Source: CAKZNE01 sp964485405 (GTDB taxonomy: Bacteria; Bacteroidota; Bacteroidia; Flavobacteriales; Schleiferiaceae). From it: DNA of 64,000 nucleotides. The stretch lies in assembly GCA_964485405.1 (NCBI GenBank), contig CAZAJG010000012.1, forward strand, positions 30,996 through 94,995, given 5' to 3'. Under the pieces are notes generated by a model that saw nothing but the letters and a program-made list of their open reading frames with translations, had not been told where the DNA came from and searched no databases. Positions 34,858-43,917 of the stretch are shown here, piece by piece. The stretch's first letter is position 1. Each line of letters begins with the position of its first letter. A program made the position numbers and the translations under genes.

Positions 34858-35398
34858 ATTGGAAGAATGGATTAAACGAAACCGCTCCGCGTTGGATGTG
34901 GAAAAGCCTGATGAAGAAGTTATTTGGGAAGGCATTAGAGGTGGTTTAGCAAAAAAGAAAAGTAGGCCTCCTAGTTGGTTGTACTGGGCAGCTGTGATCC
35001 TTCCCATTATAGGCCTAAGCTCATACTTTTTCTTTTTTTCTCGAGCTTCAACAAACATGGAAGAGCTCCCGGCTTACAGCTCTATAAACCTGACAACACT
35101 CAATCCAGAATTGGCTGTGTTGGAGACCAATTACCAAGAAGAGATTAGCACAAAATGGGCGGCTATAGAGCAAGAAAAATTTGATGAGGAACAGCTCGAT
35201 TTCCTATTTGACGAATTAGGCATCCTAGAAGAGATGAATCAAGAATTTCAATCCGATATATCTCAAGTGGAGAATGAGCGCTTGGTGCAAACTTTAATTG
35301 ATTATTACGAAAAGAAAACTCGCTTACTGGAAAAGATTTTAGTAGGAATAGAACGCCAAAAACGACAGAAAAATGAAAGACGTACAATTGAATTATAG
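34844..35398 (+). CDS. Putative single-pass anti-sigma factor
   Basis: 184 residues: a cytoplasmic acidic/basic N-terminal part (1-44, with DEEVIWEGIRGGLAKK), one transmembrane helix (about 45-66), and a periplasmic coiled-coil-like region rich in Glu and Gln. No ZAS domain motif is seen. The call rests on topology and on the overlap with the sigma gene; the 3' end overlaps the following gene by 26 nt. Confidence 0.65.
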   Translation: MKEDKLEEWIKRNRSALDVEKPDEEVIWEGIRGGLAKKKSRPPSWLYWAAVILPIIGLSSYFFFFSRASTNMEELPAYSSINLTTLNPELAVLETNYQEEISTKWAAIEQEKFDEEQLDFLFDELGILEEMNQEFQSDISQVENERLVQTLIDYYEKKTRLLEKILVGIERQKRQKNERRTIEL

Positions 35399-36716
35399 AA
35401 AATGGGTTTGCCTATTGTTTTTAACCTTTTTATTTGGTGCTGGGCAGTTATGGGCCAAAGTAGACAGAACTAAAGAGTTTACCTACAGTGTGAAATGTGC
35501 TCAAGATGCACATGTAAGCCTAAAAACTATGGATGCTCAAGTGCGTATAGAAAGCTGGGATAAAGGCGAAGTATACGTTAAAGCGATTATAAAGGTAGAG
35601 GCTAAAAGCGATGAGAAGATTGATGAATTTTTGAGTAGAGCCACATTTAAACCGAACGCTTCAAAGGATTTGGTTCATATTAATAGCCCTTTCCAGATAC
35701 GCAAAACCCGCGTTAAAAATTTAGGCATTGGCGAACCAACGACTCGATTGGAGTTTGAAAATGGCGATAAAATCACCATCAATCAATATCATATTGAGTA
35801 CATCATTTTTATGCCTAAAAGCGGTTCCTTAAATCTAAAAAATTCATACAAAAGTGTGGAGGTTACCGATATACTTGGTGAATGTGTCTTTGAGCTCTAC
35901 TCTTCAGACCTCAAAGCAGGAAAACTCGGTAAAACCAGTATGACGCTTAAATACGGTGATGCAGAAATAGCGAGTACGGAAAAAAGTGCCATCACCCTTT
36001 TTGAGAGTAGCTTGATTTTAAACGAAACCAAAAGCCTGAATCTCAATAGTAGATACTCTCGAATACGCATTGGAAAGGCTGATAAAATAGATCTTACCTC
36101 TTTTGAAGATAAACTCAAAGTGGATGCCTTGGACGAATTGAAGACGAATATAAAATATGGTGATCTAAAACTAGGTAACCTTCGTTTTTTATCCATAGGA
36201 GAAGCTTATGAGAGTAATACCGATATTTCATCTGTAGACAGCATTAAGGTTAACAACAGCAAATACAGCACCTATGAAGTAGATAAAGCCATACAAGTTC
36301 TGTTTAAGAACTCTTATGAAGATGTTGTTACCGCAAAGAGTTTGAAGAAAATTCACTCCAACTGCAAATACACAAAGTTTAAAATTGACGATTTAAAAGA
36401 AGCTTTAGTGATACGTGGCTACGAAAGTGATGTGCGCTTATACAAAGTAGACGCAGGTTTTAAGAATATAGATGTAAGCGGAAAATATATGGAGTTGGAA
36501 TTTGATATGAATAAGGAGGCTTCTTACGATTTTAAAGCCGAAGTGAAATATCCTGATTTTAGCTTTAACCCTAAGCGTTTTGAGGTTTCAAAAACACAAA
36601 AAAAAGGGGAAACTATCAGATTAGAAATGCAAAAAAAAGGAACCAAAAACACAGATCAATTGGCTAAAATGAGCATTAAGGGTTATGAAGTAGATATGAT
36701 ATTACGGGAGCTTTAA
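35373..36716 (+). CDS. Secreted beta-repeat protein (DUF4097-like) of the sigma operon
   Basis: 447 residues. The hydrophobic signal region WVCLLFLTFLFGAGQLWA is preceded by about 11 residues. The mature part is built from short beta units with recurrent motifs such as LKYGDAEIA, NSRYSRIRIG, IKYGDLKLG, NSKYSTYEV and NCKYTKFKI, implying a right-handed beta-helix/solenoid like DUF4097 putative adhesins. It overlaps the anti-sigma gene, so it is probably the output or signal-transmitting partner of the sigma system. Exact family not confirmed. Confidence 0.65.
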   Translation: MKDVQLNYRKWVCLLFLTFLFGAGQLWAKVDRTKEFTYSVKCAQDAHVSLKTMDAQVRIESWDKGEVYVKAIIKVEAKSDEKIDEFLSRATFKPNASKDLVHINSPFQIRKTRVKNLGIGEPTTRLEFENGDKITINQYHIEYIIFMPKSGSLNLKNSYKSVEVTDILGECVFELYSSDLKAGKLGKTSMTLKYGDAEIASTEKSAITLFESSLILNETKSLNLNSRYSRIRIGKADKIDLTSFEDKLKVDALDELKTNIKYGDLKLGNLRFLSIGEAYESNTDISSVDSIKVNNSKYSTYEVDKAIQVLFKNSYEDVVTAKSLKKIHSNCKYTKFKIDDLKEALVIRGYESDVRLYKVDAGFKNIDVSGKYMELEFDMNKEASYDFKAEVKYPDFSFNPKRFEVSKTQKKGETIRLEMQKKGTKNTDQLAKMSIKGYEVDMILREL

Positions 36717-36738
36717 AGCGAACTTATACAACGCTAAG

Positions 36739-36774
36739 AAGAGTTGATTAAACACACTTTGATCAACTCTTTTT
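36739..36774 (+). terminator. Intrinsic terminator of the sigma operon
   Basis: Perfect 10-bp stem (36739-36748 with 36762-36771), 13-nt loop, and T tract; 23 nt after the stop of the beta-repeat protein. Confidence 0.75.
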
Positions 36775-36802
36775 CCATTCGCCTCAATCCACAATATCCT
36801 TT

Positions 36803-37216
36803 CTAGGATTTATGAGAGGTTAACTCCATCTCTCCTATTCCATCTTCCAATTCAACTAATTTTTCTGCATCACCATACTTAACGGTTAGCTGAGTGCTTT
36901 TTTTAGGTACCTCCAGTTGAAAGGTAGAACAATGTGTATTCTCTACAAACTTTTGTAAAAGCTTATTGCCATCCTCATCTTTAACAATCAACAACTTGAT
37001 AGTGGCTACATCTCCTGCATAAGATTTGAGCTTTAGTGAAACCGCTTTGGTCTTTTTAACTATTATTAATTCCTCGTGATTTGGTGTTAGACTATTTGCT
37101 CCGTGAATCGCTGATCCAAAATTTGAGTTGAGACTAAAATGAAATTTGTCCATTTGAAAATAAGCCAAAACGCTAAAAAAGATCAACAAAACCCCAAGCA
37201 TCATAAATCTTTTCAT
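36803..37216 (-). CDS. Small exported protein of unknown function
   Basis: 137 residues from the ATG at 37216 (MKRFMMLGVLLIFFSVLAYF, a signal/anchor). A start 13 codons earlier is possible but would put polar residues in front of the signal. The rest is beta-rich with no recognised domain. It contains LTVKYGDAEKLVELE, echoing the KYGDAE phrase of the convergent neighbour. Unknown function. Confidence 0.55.
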   Translation of the reverse strand: MKRFMMLGVLLIFFSVLAYFQMDKFHFSLNSNFGSAIHGANSLTPNHEELIIVKKTKAVSLKLKSYAGDVATIKLLIVKDEDGNKLLQKFVENTHCSTFQLEVPKKSTQLTVKYGDAEKLVELEDGIGEMELTSHKS

Positions 37217-37558
37217 CGTAGGGGAATTTTGTGTGATTATCCCCCTCCCATTCACAATGACTCCAAAAATTCCAATTCCTTGAAATTTAGACCTTTATGA
37301 AAAATTAATTTTAAAAAAAGTGTTCAAAAATGGAATATCATTCCCTTTTCAGGAATTCGAAAGCGTATTCTGACAAATCTTATCAAACTATAACTCACTG
37401 TACATCAAAGTGTAAGAGCTTTCTGTAGCTTAAGATTTACAAATTGTGTTTTTCAATACGTAAAGATTTGTTTTTCAAAATATTAAAACCAAAAAGCATA
37501 AGGATTCCTATTTTGAAACAAACAGAAGGAAATCGGATTTCCTTCTTGAGCGTTTTAA
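37217..37558. other. AT-rich intergenic stretch
   Basis: 342 nt between two leftward genes. Apart from the terminator at 37524-37546 it is AT-rich. I see no ORF, no TAnnTTTG match on the minus strand and no repeat. It must carry the promoter of the small exported protein if that gene is expressed. Confidence 0.6.
37524..37546 (-). terminator. Hairpin terminator of the DM13 operon
   Basis: AGAAGGAAATC and GATTTCCTTCT (37524-37534 and 37536-37546) form a near-perfect palindrome 13 nt past the stop of the outer-membrane gene, followed on the minus strand by TGTTTGTTT. Confidence 0.6.
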
Positions 37559-38437
37559 TTATTTTATATCTAAAAATATCCCTAATGAATAGGAGGGTGC
37601 TGCAAAAATTATTTCTCCTCTAAAAGCAGTAGCAAAGGAAGCAGACACACCTAGCTTTTTGGTGAGATAGTAAGCTCCTTCAACCGAAGCACTTGTAAAT
37701 TCACTATTATTTGCAAAAACGCTGGTGCTATTTATATCCGTTCCTAAACTGCCATTCTTTAAAGATTCTACACCATCAATTCTTCCAATTAACCACAACT
37801 TTCCTTTGGATAAGCCTAAACCCGCTTCCAAGCCAAATCTAAATTCATCTGAGAAACCCTCACTCCTGTTATTCATACCTACATAAGTGTTAAAGTAAGC
37901 GGGTATTTTGCCTAATGACAAAGGTACCCCAGCATCCAGTTGTAAAATTTGATTGAACTCACCATCTCCCGTTTGTAGGTTTCCATCTCTACCACCACTG
38001 GCATTCCCAATGGGCAAACCTAGCTTAAGCGTTGCTGAAAGGGCCACTTTTTTGTTTTTAAGAATACCATATTTTAATCCAATATCCGTATCGCCAATAG
38101 AGTTAATCGCATCTCCTTGGCTGATTATATTGCCCGTAGTTTCTGAGATTTGATTGTTCATTGTAGCTCTACTAAAGAAGGGAAAGTATACAACCCCTGT
38201 AAACCGATCGGTTACACCATATTCTGCATACAAACTGGTATTAAAAATACCGCTGGTTACATTAGGATCAATAAGCCCTGCATCTGTAAAATGCTGATCT
38301 GCAACAATCCACCATTGCGATAACTTATAATAACCATTACCCTTTCCGGCTGTCCAGCCACCACCGGCTTGTACAGTTTGAGTGAATAATAAACTTCCTA
38401 TAAGCACTAGAAAGAACGGTAGGCTTTGGGATCTCAT
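37559..38437 (-). CDS. Outer-membrane protein paired with the DM13 lipoprotein
   Basis: 292 residues from ATG 38437, which starts one base after the upstream stop and begins the signal peptide (MRSQSLPFFLVLIGSLLFTQTVQA); an ATG at 38464 would overlap the upstream gene. The sequence alternates short strands and turns of a 12-16-strand beta-barrel: GNGYYKLSQWWIVADQHF, AEYGVTDRFTGVVYFPFF, SIGDTDIGLKYGIL, ALSATLKLGLPIG. It resembles MetA/DUF3187-like transport barrels. Role unknown; co-transcribed with the DM13 gene. Confidence 0.7.
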   Translation of the reverse strand: MRSQSLPFFLVLIGSLLFTQTVQAGGGWTAGKGNGYYKLSQWWIVADQHFTDAGLIDPNVTSGIFNTSLYAEYGVTDRFTGVVYFPFFSRATMNNQISETTGNIISQGDAINSIGDTDIGLKYGILKNKKVALSATLKLGLPIGNASGGRDGNLQTGDGEFNQILQLDAGVPLSLGKIPAYFNTYVGMNNRSEGFSDEFRFGLEAGLGLSKGKLWLIGRIDGVESLKNGSLGTDINSTSVFANNSEFTSASVEGAYYLTKKLGVSASFATAFRGEIIFAAPSYSLGIFLDIK

Positions 38438-38438
38438 T

Positions 38439-39131
38439 TTAATTGTCAAATTCTCCATCTCCAACTTTTACATTAAATGGTTTACAGAAGTATAGTACAT
38501 ACTGATAATCGTTTATGCTGGTGCCTGCCGGCAAATTGTATACGTGCTCACCTGAAAACGAAATGGCTTTACCCACCTCTAAAGCATTTACAACCGTATT
38601 GGGGTTGTTGGTGAGGTACACATACAGTCCGGGAAGGCTTGATGACGCGGCATAATTTGAAGCCAAACGCAGTTGCAATGCGTCATTCTCTTCAATGAGT
38701 GTAAAATCTCCTCTTAGGGTATAGGAGCTTGTTGTTCTTAAGCTTCCCGTGCGCGCTACGGTTTGCACTACCGTTGTATTTCCCACATGCACTATGTCCG
38801 CATCTTGGTACAATACATTCCCATAGGTTATGTCTGCTTCAATAGCGGTTGTACCGAGTTTTTTCGCAAATGCTTCACCACTTAAACTGTCAATTTCTAT
38901 TAGAGAGGTATCCAAACTCTTCCAACGCACTTGGTTGGGATCTATTTGCATACCTGCATCGTCAAAAGCTAAGGCAGAGAAAGTGTATGATGTATTTCGT
39001 TCTAGGGTATCTATCGGATTGGTTATCCGTACTTCTGGCTCAATGGTGTCCTCTACAATATCATCTCCAATACAGGAGGTCAATAGTAGGGCGCTTACTC
39101 CAACAAACAGAATGTTTTTTAAGTTAATCAC
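38439..39131 (-). CDS. DM13-domain lipoprotein
   Basis: 230 residues, lipobox at Cys20 (LLLTSCIGDD). An Ig-like (Big-type) domain spans about 30-120 (EVRITNPIDTLERNTSYTF). A DM13 domain spans about 125-230 (SYTLRGDFTLIEE, LYVYLTNN, VYNLPAGTSINDYQYVLYFC, FNVKVGDGEF). DM13 domains carry a conserved Cys and are proposed electron carriers. A lipid-anchored redox protein with a barrel partner is the straightforward reading; redox activity is inferred. Confidence 0.75.
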   Translation of the reverse strand: MINLKNILFVGVSALLLTSCIGDDIVEDTIEPEVRITNPIDTLERNTSYTFSALAFDDAGMQIDPNQVRWKSLDTSLIEIDSLSGEAFAKKLGTTAIEADITYGNVLYQDADIVHVGNTTVVQTVARTGSLRTTSSYTLRGDFTLIEENDALQLRLASNYAASSSLPGLYVYLTNNPNTVVNALEVGKAISFSGEHVYNLPAGTSINDYQYVLYFCKPFNVKVGDGEFDN

Positions 39132-39286
39132 TTTTACCTATTAAATTCTACATTCAATTAACAATACAAATAAAAGATCCTTAATTCAGGGAAAGTGTCA
39201 ACTAAAAAACATTCGGCCTTAAAGCTCTTTTATTAATTTGTTTTCGAATAATATGGTTTACCATTGTCATTAAATCAATTTAGAAA

Positions 39287-39994
39287 ATGAAAACAATCGC
39301 ATATATATTTATTCTTGCCTTTAGTTTAAATACGCAAGCACAAACCAGTACTTGGAATCAAATTCTTCAAAAGCATGTGGATGCTAAAGGATGGATAAAT
39401 TACAAAGGAATTAAGGCGGATAGAGCCCAGCTCAATACATATTTAGCTTATTTGGCGGAAACTAAGCCAACCCATTTTAGTGCAGATAAGCAAAAGGCTT
39501 TTTGGATGAATGCATACAATGCTTACACCGTTAAAATGATATTGGATCACTATCCATTAAAGAGCATTACAGACATTAAAAAGGATGGAAAAACGGCTTG
39601 GGAAATTCCTTATGCTACAGTTGGAGGAAAGCTCTACACTCTAAATGCCATTGAGCACGAGATTTTACGAAAAAACTACGATGATCCTAGAATACACGCA
39701 GGTATTAACTGTGCATCTTACTCTTGCCCTCCCATTTTGAATACCGCTTTTACCGAAAAAAATGTAAATACTTTATTGGAAAAGGCCTTCAAAAACTTTG
39801 TAAATGATCCTTTGAGAAACAACATTGAAGCAGATCGAATTCAAATATCACAGCTATTTGATTGGTTTAAAGGAGATTTCACGAAGAAGGGGTCGCTTAT
39901 CGATTATCTAAACCAATACGCTAAGGTTAAGATAAAGCCCAATGCTAAGATTGAATATATGGATTACAACTGGAGTTTAAATACGCAAAAGTAG
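39287..39994 (+). CDS. DUF547 protein, secreted
   Basis: 235 residues with a signal peptide (MKTIAYIFILAFSLNTQAQ). DUF547 core: DKQKAFWMNAYNAYTVKMILDHYP, ALNAIEHEILRK-like helix, DPRIHAGINCASYSCPPI (two conserved Cys), FDWFKGDF, and a C-terminus matching the second DUF547 protein of this window (MDYNWSLNTQK against AYDWTLNKSL). The domain is of unknown function, with a papain-like Cys/His arrangement suggested by others. Divergent from the DM13 operon. Confidence 0.85.
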   Translation: MKTIAYIFILAFSLNTQAQTSTWNQILQKHVDAKGWINYKGIKADRAQLNTYLAYLAETKPTHFSADKQKAFWMNAYNAYTVKMILDHYPLKSITDIKKDGKTAWEIPYATVGGKLYTLNAIEHEILRKNYDDPRIHAGINCASYSCPPILNTAFTEKNVNTLLEKAFKNFVNDPLRNNIEADRIQISQLFDWFKGDFTKKGSLIDYLNQYAKVKIKPNAKIEYMDYNWSLNTQK

Positions 39995-40011
39995 ACTGCT
40001 ATCTTGTTCTT

Positions 40012-41280
40012 CTAGAAATATTGACCGAGGCCTAAAACAAGGCCTCGTCTTTCATTATTGAGCCCATATCCATAGTCGATACGGACAATAGCGTTGTACA
40101 CTTTTTTAAGGATAAACCGAAAACCAGCGCCACTATGGACAAAGATGTTTTCGTTTTGCGTAAAGTCTTGAAGAATCCCTCCTGGTGTTCTCCAGCTTCC
40201 ACAATCTGTAAAACCTACCGCCTGCACAGCTCCCCAAGAATTGTCGTAAAAGGTATGTCTATACTCCACATTGAGTAGTAGGGTTCCTGTACCTCTATCA
40301 ATCCGGTCGCCTACTCCTCTAACATTTACATGATTGTCTACCACAAATGGAGAAAAAGGGCTATTGTTATTGGTTGAAAAACCCAGCCTCACTCGAGCGC
40401 CTAAGTTTCCCTTCATTCCGATACGCTCAAAATATTTAAAGTCGTTCCAAAAAATATAAAACGGATCTTCCTCCGCGTTCGCTGTAACTACGGCTTGCGC
40501 ATTAAGGCTATTAGATATACCCGAAAAGTATTGATAATGTTGACGAAGGTTGTAATGCTCATGATTGAGCTTTAAAAGCCATTTGTTTTGCAGGAGCAGC
40601 TCGGGCTTGTTGGGGACTTCCTCACCTCCACTTAGGTAAGTATATTCTTCTCTAAAAAAAGAACCTCCGGCCTGTATTACATTGCGAAAGTTGAGTTCAT
40701 AAAAACCCAACAGCTCGGCCGAGCGATTTTTATATTCGTACAGCGCAGTTACATCACCAAAATAAACGGGCTCATCAGAAATAAGATCCTTAAAGCTCAT
40801 GGATGTTCCGAACTTACTACCAAAGAGATACGGTGCCTTAAAATTAACACCATAAGAGTGTTTGCCATTGTTTTGGTAAAAAACGTCCAGCAGCATATTT
40901 CTCCCCAGCAAATTGTATTCGCTTACCCCCAGCCAATACCAAAGCCGATCGCCTACCGTCCAAATATTAACCCCTGGAATAAGAGTGAAATTTTCCTCCA
41001 CATAATAGAAAACCCTATACTGATTTCCATAAGAGAAAAACACCTGGTAATAGGCGTGAGCGATAGAAGGTAAGTGGATTAATCGTTGAATATCATTTTC
41101 TAAAGCAACACTATCCAACACCTGCCCTTCTTGTACCAAAATGATATCTTCAATAAAAGACAGCCTGGTAGACTCTAAGCCTTTTATTTCTAAGCTAAGA
41201 ATGGTATCGTTCTGTGCCCTACAAAAGAACAGACTGAACAAAGAGAGTGATATAAGTGATAGGAGGCGGAACAAAGACAT
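40012..41280 (-). CDS. Omp85/BamA-like outer-membrane protein with one POTRA domain
   Basis: 422 residues: signal peptide (MSLFRLLSLISLSLFSLFFCRAQ), one POTRA unit (about 25-100, ILSLEIKGLESTRLSFIEDIILVQEGQ), then a beta-barrel of Omp85 type. It has VNVRGVGDRIDRGTG, a variant of the VRGF/Y lid-lock motif, and terminal Tyr-Phe. BamA has five POTRA domains, so this is a reduced member of the superfamily, possibly a dedicated insertase/translocase or a lipoprotein transporter. It follows a lipoprotein gene with no gap and may export it. Confidence 0.72.
   Translation of the reverse strand: MSLFRLLSLISLSLFSLFFCRAQNDTILSLEIKGLESTRLSFIEDIILVQEGQVLDSVALENDIQRLIHLPSIAHAYYQVFFSYGNQYRVFYYVEENFTLIPGVNIWTVGDRLWYWLGVSEYNLLGRNMLLDVFYQNNGKHSYGVNFKAPYLFGSKFGTSMSFKDLISDEPVYFGDVTALYEYKNRSAELLGFYELNFRNVIQAGGSFFREEYTYLSGGEEVPNKPELLLQNKWLLKLNHEHYNLRQHYQYFSGISNSLNAQAVVTANAEEDPFYIFWNDFKYFERIGMKGNLGARVRLGFSTNNNSPFSPFVVDNHVNVRGVGDRIDRGTGTLLLNVEYRHTFYDNSWGAVQAVGFTDCGSWRTPGGILQDFTQNENIFVHSGAGFRFILKKVYNAIVRIDYGYGLNNERRGLVLGLGQYF
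40026..40050 (+). terminator. Hairpin inside the 3' end of the Omp85-like gene
   Basis: CGAGGCC (40026-40032) pairs with GGCCTCG (40041-40047), 8-nt loop, then TCTTTC. It is 32 nt past the DUF547 stop and may end that rightward transcript while also being coding sequence for the opposite strand. Confidence 0.4.
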
Positions 41281-42069
41281 TTAGGGCATCGTAAACTCTT
41301 TTTCAATAACAAGGTTCACCCAGTTATCCAAGCTAACCGCCATTAAAGTAATCTTGTAATCTTCATCTTTTTTAAGAACTGGCGGTGGAGGCATTCTATT
41401 TACATCTAATACCACATTGCTGAAATCGTTGTACTTAAAAAATTTATCGGTTGTATAGGTGGCCGAAACCATCCTTCCCATATCGTCCGTTATGGCTTGA
41501 AAATAAATTACATTTTCTTTTATTCTACCATCTTGCCAATCAAATCTTGGGCGGCCTGAATCCATAAAGTCGATGGTCATTTGATCTGAATACTCGGTAG
41601 CCTTTCCATTGTTTTTTAACCGTATGGGATTACAGCGGTGAAAGGTTTTAGGGCTTAATGCGGTTACGATAGACCATCCCTCATCTGAATTCTGTCTAAT
41701 CGCTTTCCTTAAAAAGCCCTGAAAAACAGGTTCTATAGGATTATCTCTTTCCGTGTATTGAGAGAAATCATTTTGATCACTAGGCAGATTATCATTCTCA
41801 AAGTACCTAGGCTCCCTCATACTATCTGGAGGTAGAAAAAATATAGAGACTAGGCTACTATCCATTGCATCGCTCGCTGCACAAGCTATTAAACCCGCAG
41901 AATCCCGTGGACTGTGAATCGCTATAAACTCCGCAAGGTTATTAAACGTAGGTTCTGGTGGATTCGTTGTTGTCTTTGTTTCCTCATCATCAGTGGAACA
42001 GGATGCAACCATAATTCCCAACAAGAAGAACAGAAACCATCGGCAGTTATACAAGCATTTCATGTGCAA
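41281..42069 (-). CDS. Lipoprotein of unknown function
   Basis: 262 residues. A basic, Cys-containing leader ends in a lipobox at Cys24 (MVASCSTDDEE). No known domain was recognised; there are acidic/Thr linker residues after the anchor, then a mixed beta region with FQAITDDMGRMVSATYTTDKF. Its stop abuts the start of the Omp85-like gene (41281/41280), so the two are probably one transcription unit. Confidence 0.65.
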   Translation of the reverse strand: MHMKCLYNCRWFLFFLLGIMVASCSTDDEETKTTTNPPEPTFNNLAEFIAIHSPRDSAGLIACAASDAMDSSLVSIFFLPPDSMREPRYFENDNLPSDQNDFSQYTERDNPIEPVFQGFLRKAIRQNSDEGWSIVTALSPKTFHRCNPIRLKNNGKATEYSDQMTIDFMDSGRPRFDWQDGRIKENVIYFQAITDDMGRMVSATYTTDKFFKYNDFSNVVLDVNRMPPPPVLKKDEDYKITLMAVSLDNWVNLVIEKEFTMP

Positions 42070-42162
42070 AACTTAATTAATTCAATTCTAGTCTCAAAAA
42101 GCAAATATAGCTCCCTGAACGCTAGGAAATAACGGCCTATACTTAAAAATGGTTCGAATAGG

Positions 42163-43821
42163 TTAACGCGTTATATACTTAATCCCTAGGTTAAAGGTTT
42201 GGCCTACTCCACTATTTGTACCCCTCCAAAAATCAGTGTACAGCAACTCTACATTAAGTTGCGAAGAAAACTGATACTTAAAACCAATACCTGAAGCCGT
42301 ATAATTTGAACCAATTACCCAATCCGTGCGGATATCATTAAAATTCTCATCTGTGGTAGGCGTATCGTAAACAAACCTAGGCCAATATTGAGACATTACA
42401 TATACAGTAATCTTATCCGTTGGGAAGTAACTGAAAAACACGCTGGCTGGCATATCTACATGACTCGTTTGATATTCTCTTCTCTTAAATCTAAAAAGAA
42501 CATCCGCCTCTAAAAACAGTTGAAATTGATCTCTAGAACCTAAAGTTTTATCAAAAAAGAATTGGTTCCACCAAATAAATCTATCCCACTCCAACCAGTG
42601 CTGTTCAGATCCTAAGCCCTCCGGATCATTTGCTGGGCTCACCAAAAAAGTACTTTGAATAGAGAAGTTATTTACCCCTTTTATTGGAGCAATCTTTATT
42701 CTTGGTCCTATAGCGGCTATGCCAAAACTTGTAGTATCCGTATTTGTTGCCAAAAAAGCTCTGTCTATAGCGCTTATGCTAGAATCTCCATTCGCTCTAC
42801 CCGTGCTTCTTAAGTATACATCAAAACCCAAGTTTACCCGCGCATTTTCACTTACACCATAAGTCCATTGAAGAAGGGAGGTTAAAAAAGTGGTTCTATA
42901 CCCTGTAAAATCCTGACCTTTCCAATTGTTCTCCTTTTCCGTGTAAAGGGTATTGAAAAGTGTAAAATCCATTCTGCCTTTAGGCAAAAGAGAACCTGCA
43001 GTAAACGTTTGCAAGCCAAAAACTTCGGTGTCTTCTGTATCATTAGGTCCAGAATTCAATATTCCTGAAGATGCATTTGCTTGTCCTCCAGCTAAGCTTT
43101 TGTTGAGTGTCCAATCATAGGCATAAAACGAAACCTTATAATCCGTAGGGATTTTGCGAATTCGGTACGCATTTATGTATTCAATTAAACCTTTGTTATT
43201 TTTAGCAAAATCCTCTCTATACCATTTGAATATTTCAGATAACTCCACTTTTTCCTTTTCTGCATTTACTCGAATAAAGCTGTTGTTGTTCAGGGCCAGT
43301 TTTGCTTGCTTTTGCATTTGAGCATCCAGCTTTTCAGGTGTATATGCAAAATTTACAATGGGCGGACAGCTTATAGCTCCACATACCAAAACAAAATGAT
43401 AACGAGCCTCGTCAAAATTGCCGCGCAATAGAGTGTTCTCCAAATAATTGAGTGTAAGTGTTTGACCTCCAAAAAAGTGTTCTTTTTTATCGAAAAACCC
43501 AGGAATATCCATTGGTGATGCGATAGGATAGGCATCTGCAACTGCTTTTATAACTCCTAAATTGTAGGCATTTATCCAGAAAGCTTGGTAGTTTAAAGCA
43601 TCAGATTTATCCACTTGTATCTCTCCAGCCAAGGCATAGAGCGCGTTAAGCTCTGTAGGATTTTGCACCAAAGATTTATAGTTTACCTTTCCATCGGCAA
43701 CATGTTTTTTAAACAAAGCATCTGCTTGATTATAGAAGGCATTCAGTTTTGCCGATTGCGCCTGTAAGGCCATCTGACCAACAAACACAATTAGGAATAT
43801 ATTTAAAAGTCTCGTTTTCAT
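42163..43821 (-). CDS. DUF547 domain fused to an outer-membrane beta-barrel
   Basis: 552 residues. After the signal peptide (MKTRLLNIFLIVFVGQMALQAQ), a DUF547 domain covers about 25-245 (YQAFWINAYNLGVIKAVADAYP, ENTLLRGNFDEARYHFVLVCGAISCPPI, YREDF, FYAYDWTLNKSL). A Ser/Gly linker near 250-265 is followed by a barrel of about 280 residues with aromatic strand ends (NLGIKYITR). Two activities that are separate proteins elsewhere are joined here. A single DUF547 protein is encoded 2 kb away, so the domain occurs twice in one envelope cluster. Confidence 0.8.
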   Translation of the reverse strand: MKTRLLNIFLIVFVGQMALQAQSAKLNAFYNQADALFKKHVADGKVNYKSLVQNPTELNALYALAGEIQVDKSDALNYQAFWINAYNLGVIKAVADAYPIASPMDIPGFFDKKEHFFGGQTLTLNYLENTLLRGNFDEARYHFVLVCGAISCPPIVNFAYTPEKLDAQMQKQAKLALNNNSFIRVNAEKEKVELSEIFKWYREDFAKNNKGLIEYINAYRIRKIPTDYKVSFYAYDWTLNKSLAGGQANASSGILNSGPNDTEDTEVFGLQTFTAGSLLPKGRMDFTLFNTLYTEKENNWKGQDFTGYRTTFLTSLLQWTYGVSENARVNLGFDVYLRSTGRANGDSSISAIDRAFLATNTDTTSFGIAAIGPRIKIAPIKGVNNFSIQSTFLVSPANDPEGLGSEQHWLEWDRFIWWNQFFFDKTLGSRDQFQLFLEADVLFRFKRREYQTSHVDMPASVFFSYFPTDKITVYVMSQYWPRFVYDTPTTDENFNDIRTDWVIGSNYTASGIGFKYQFSSQLNVELLYTDFWRGTNSGVGQTFNLGIKYITR

Positions 43822-43917
43822 AACGTGAAGGGGATGTTTAATTTATAACACAAAAAAAGTGTTTGCTAAGAATCCGAAATGTTATTTGCATTACATTTCC
43901 AATAGTTTTAGAATAAT

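Noticed and set aside
43848..43864. AACAC...GTGTT hairpin upstream of the DUF547-barrel gene
   Set aside because: A 5-bp stem with a 7-nt all-A loop and no T tail; too weak to call a terminator or operator.
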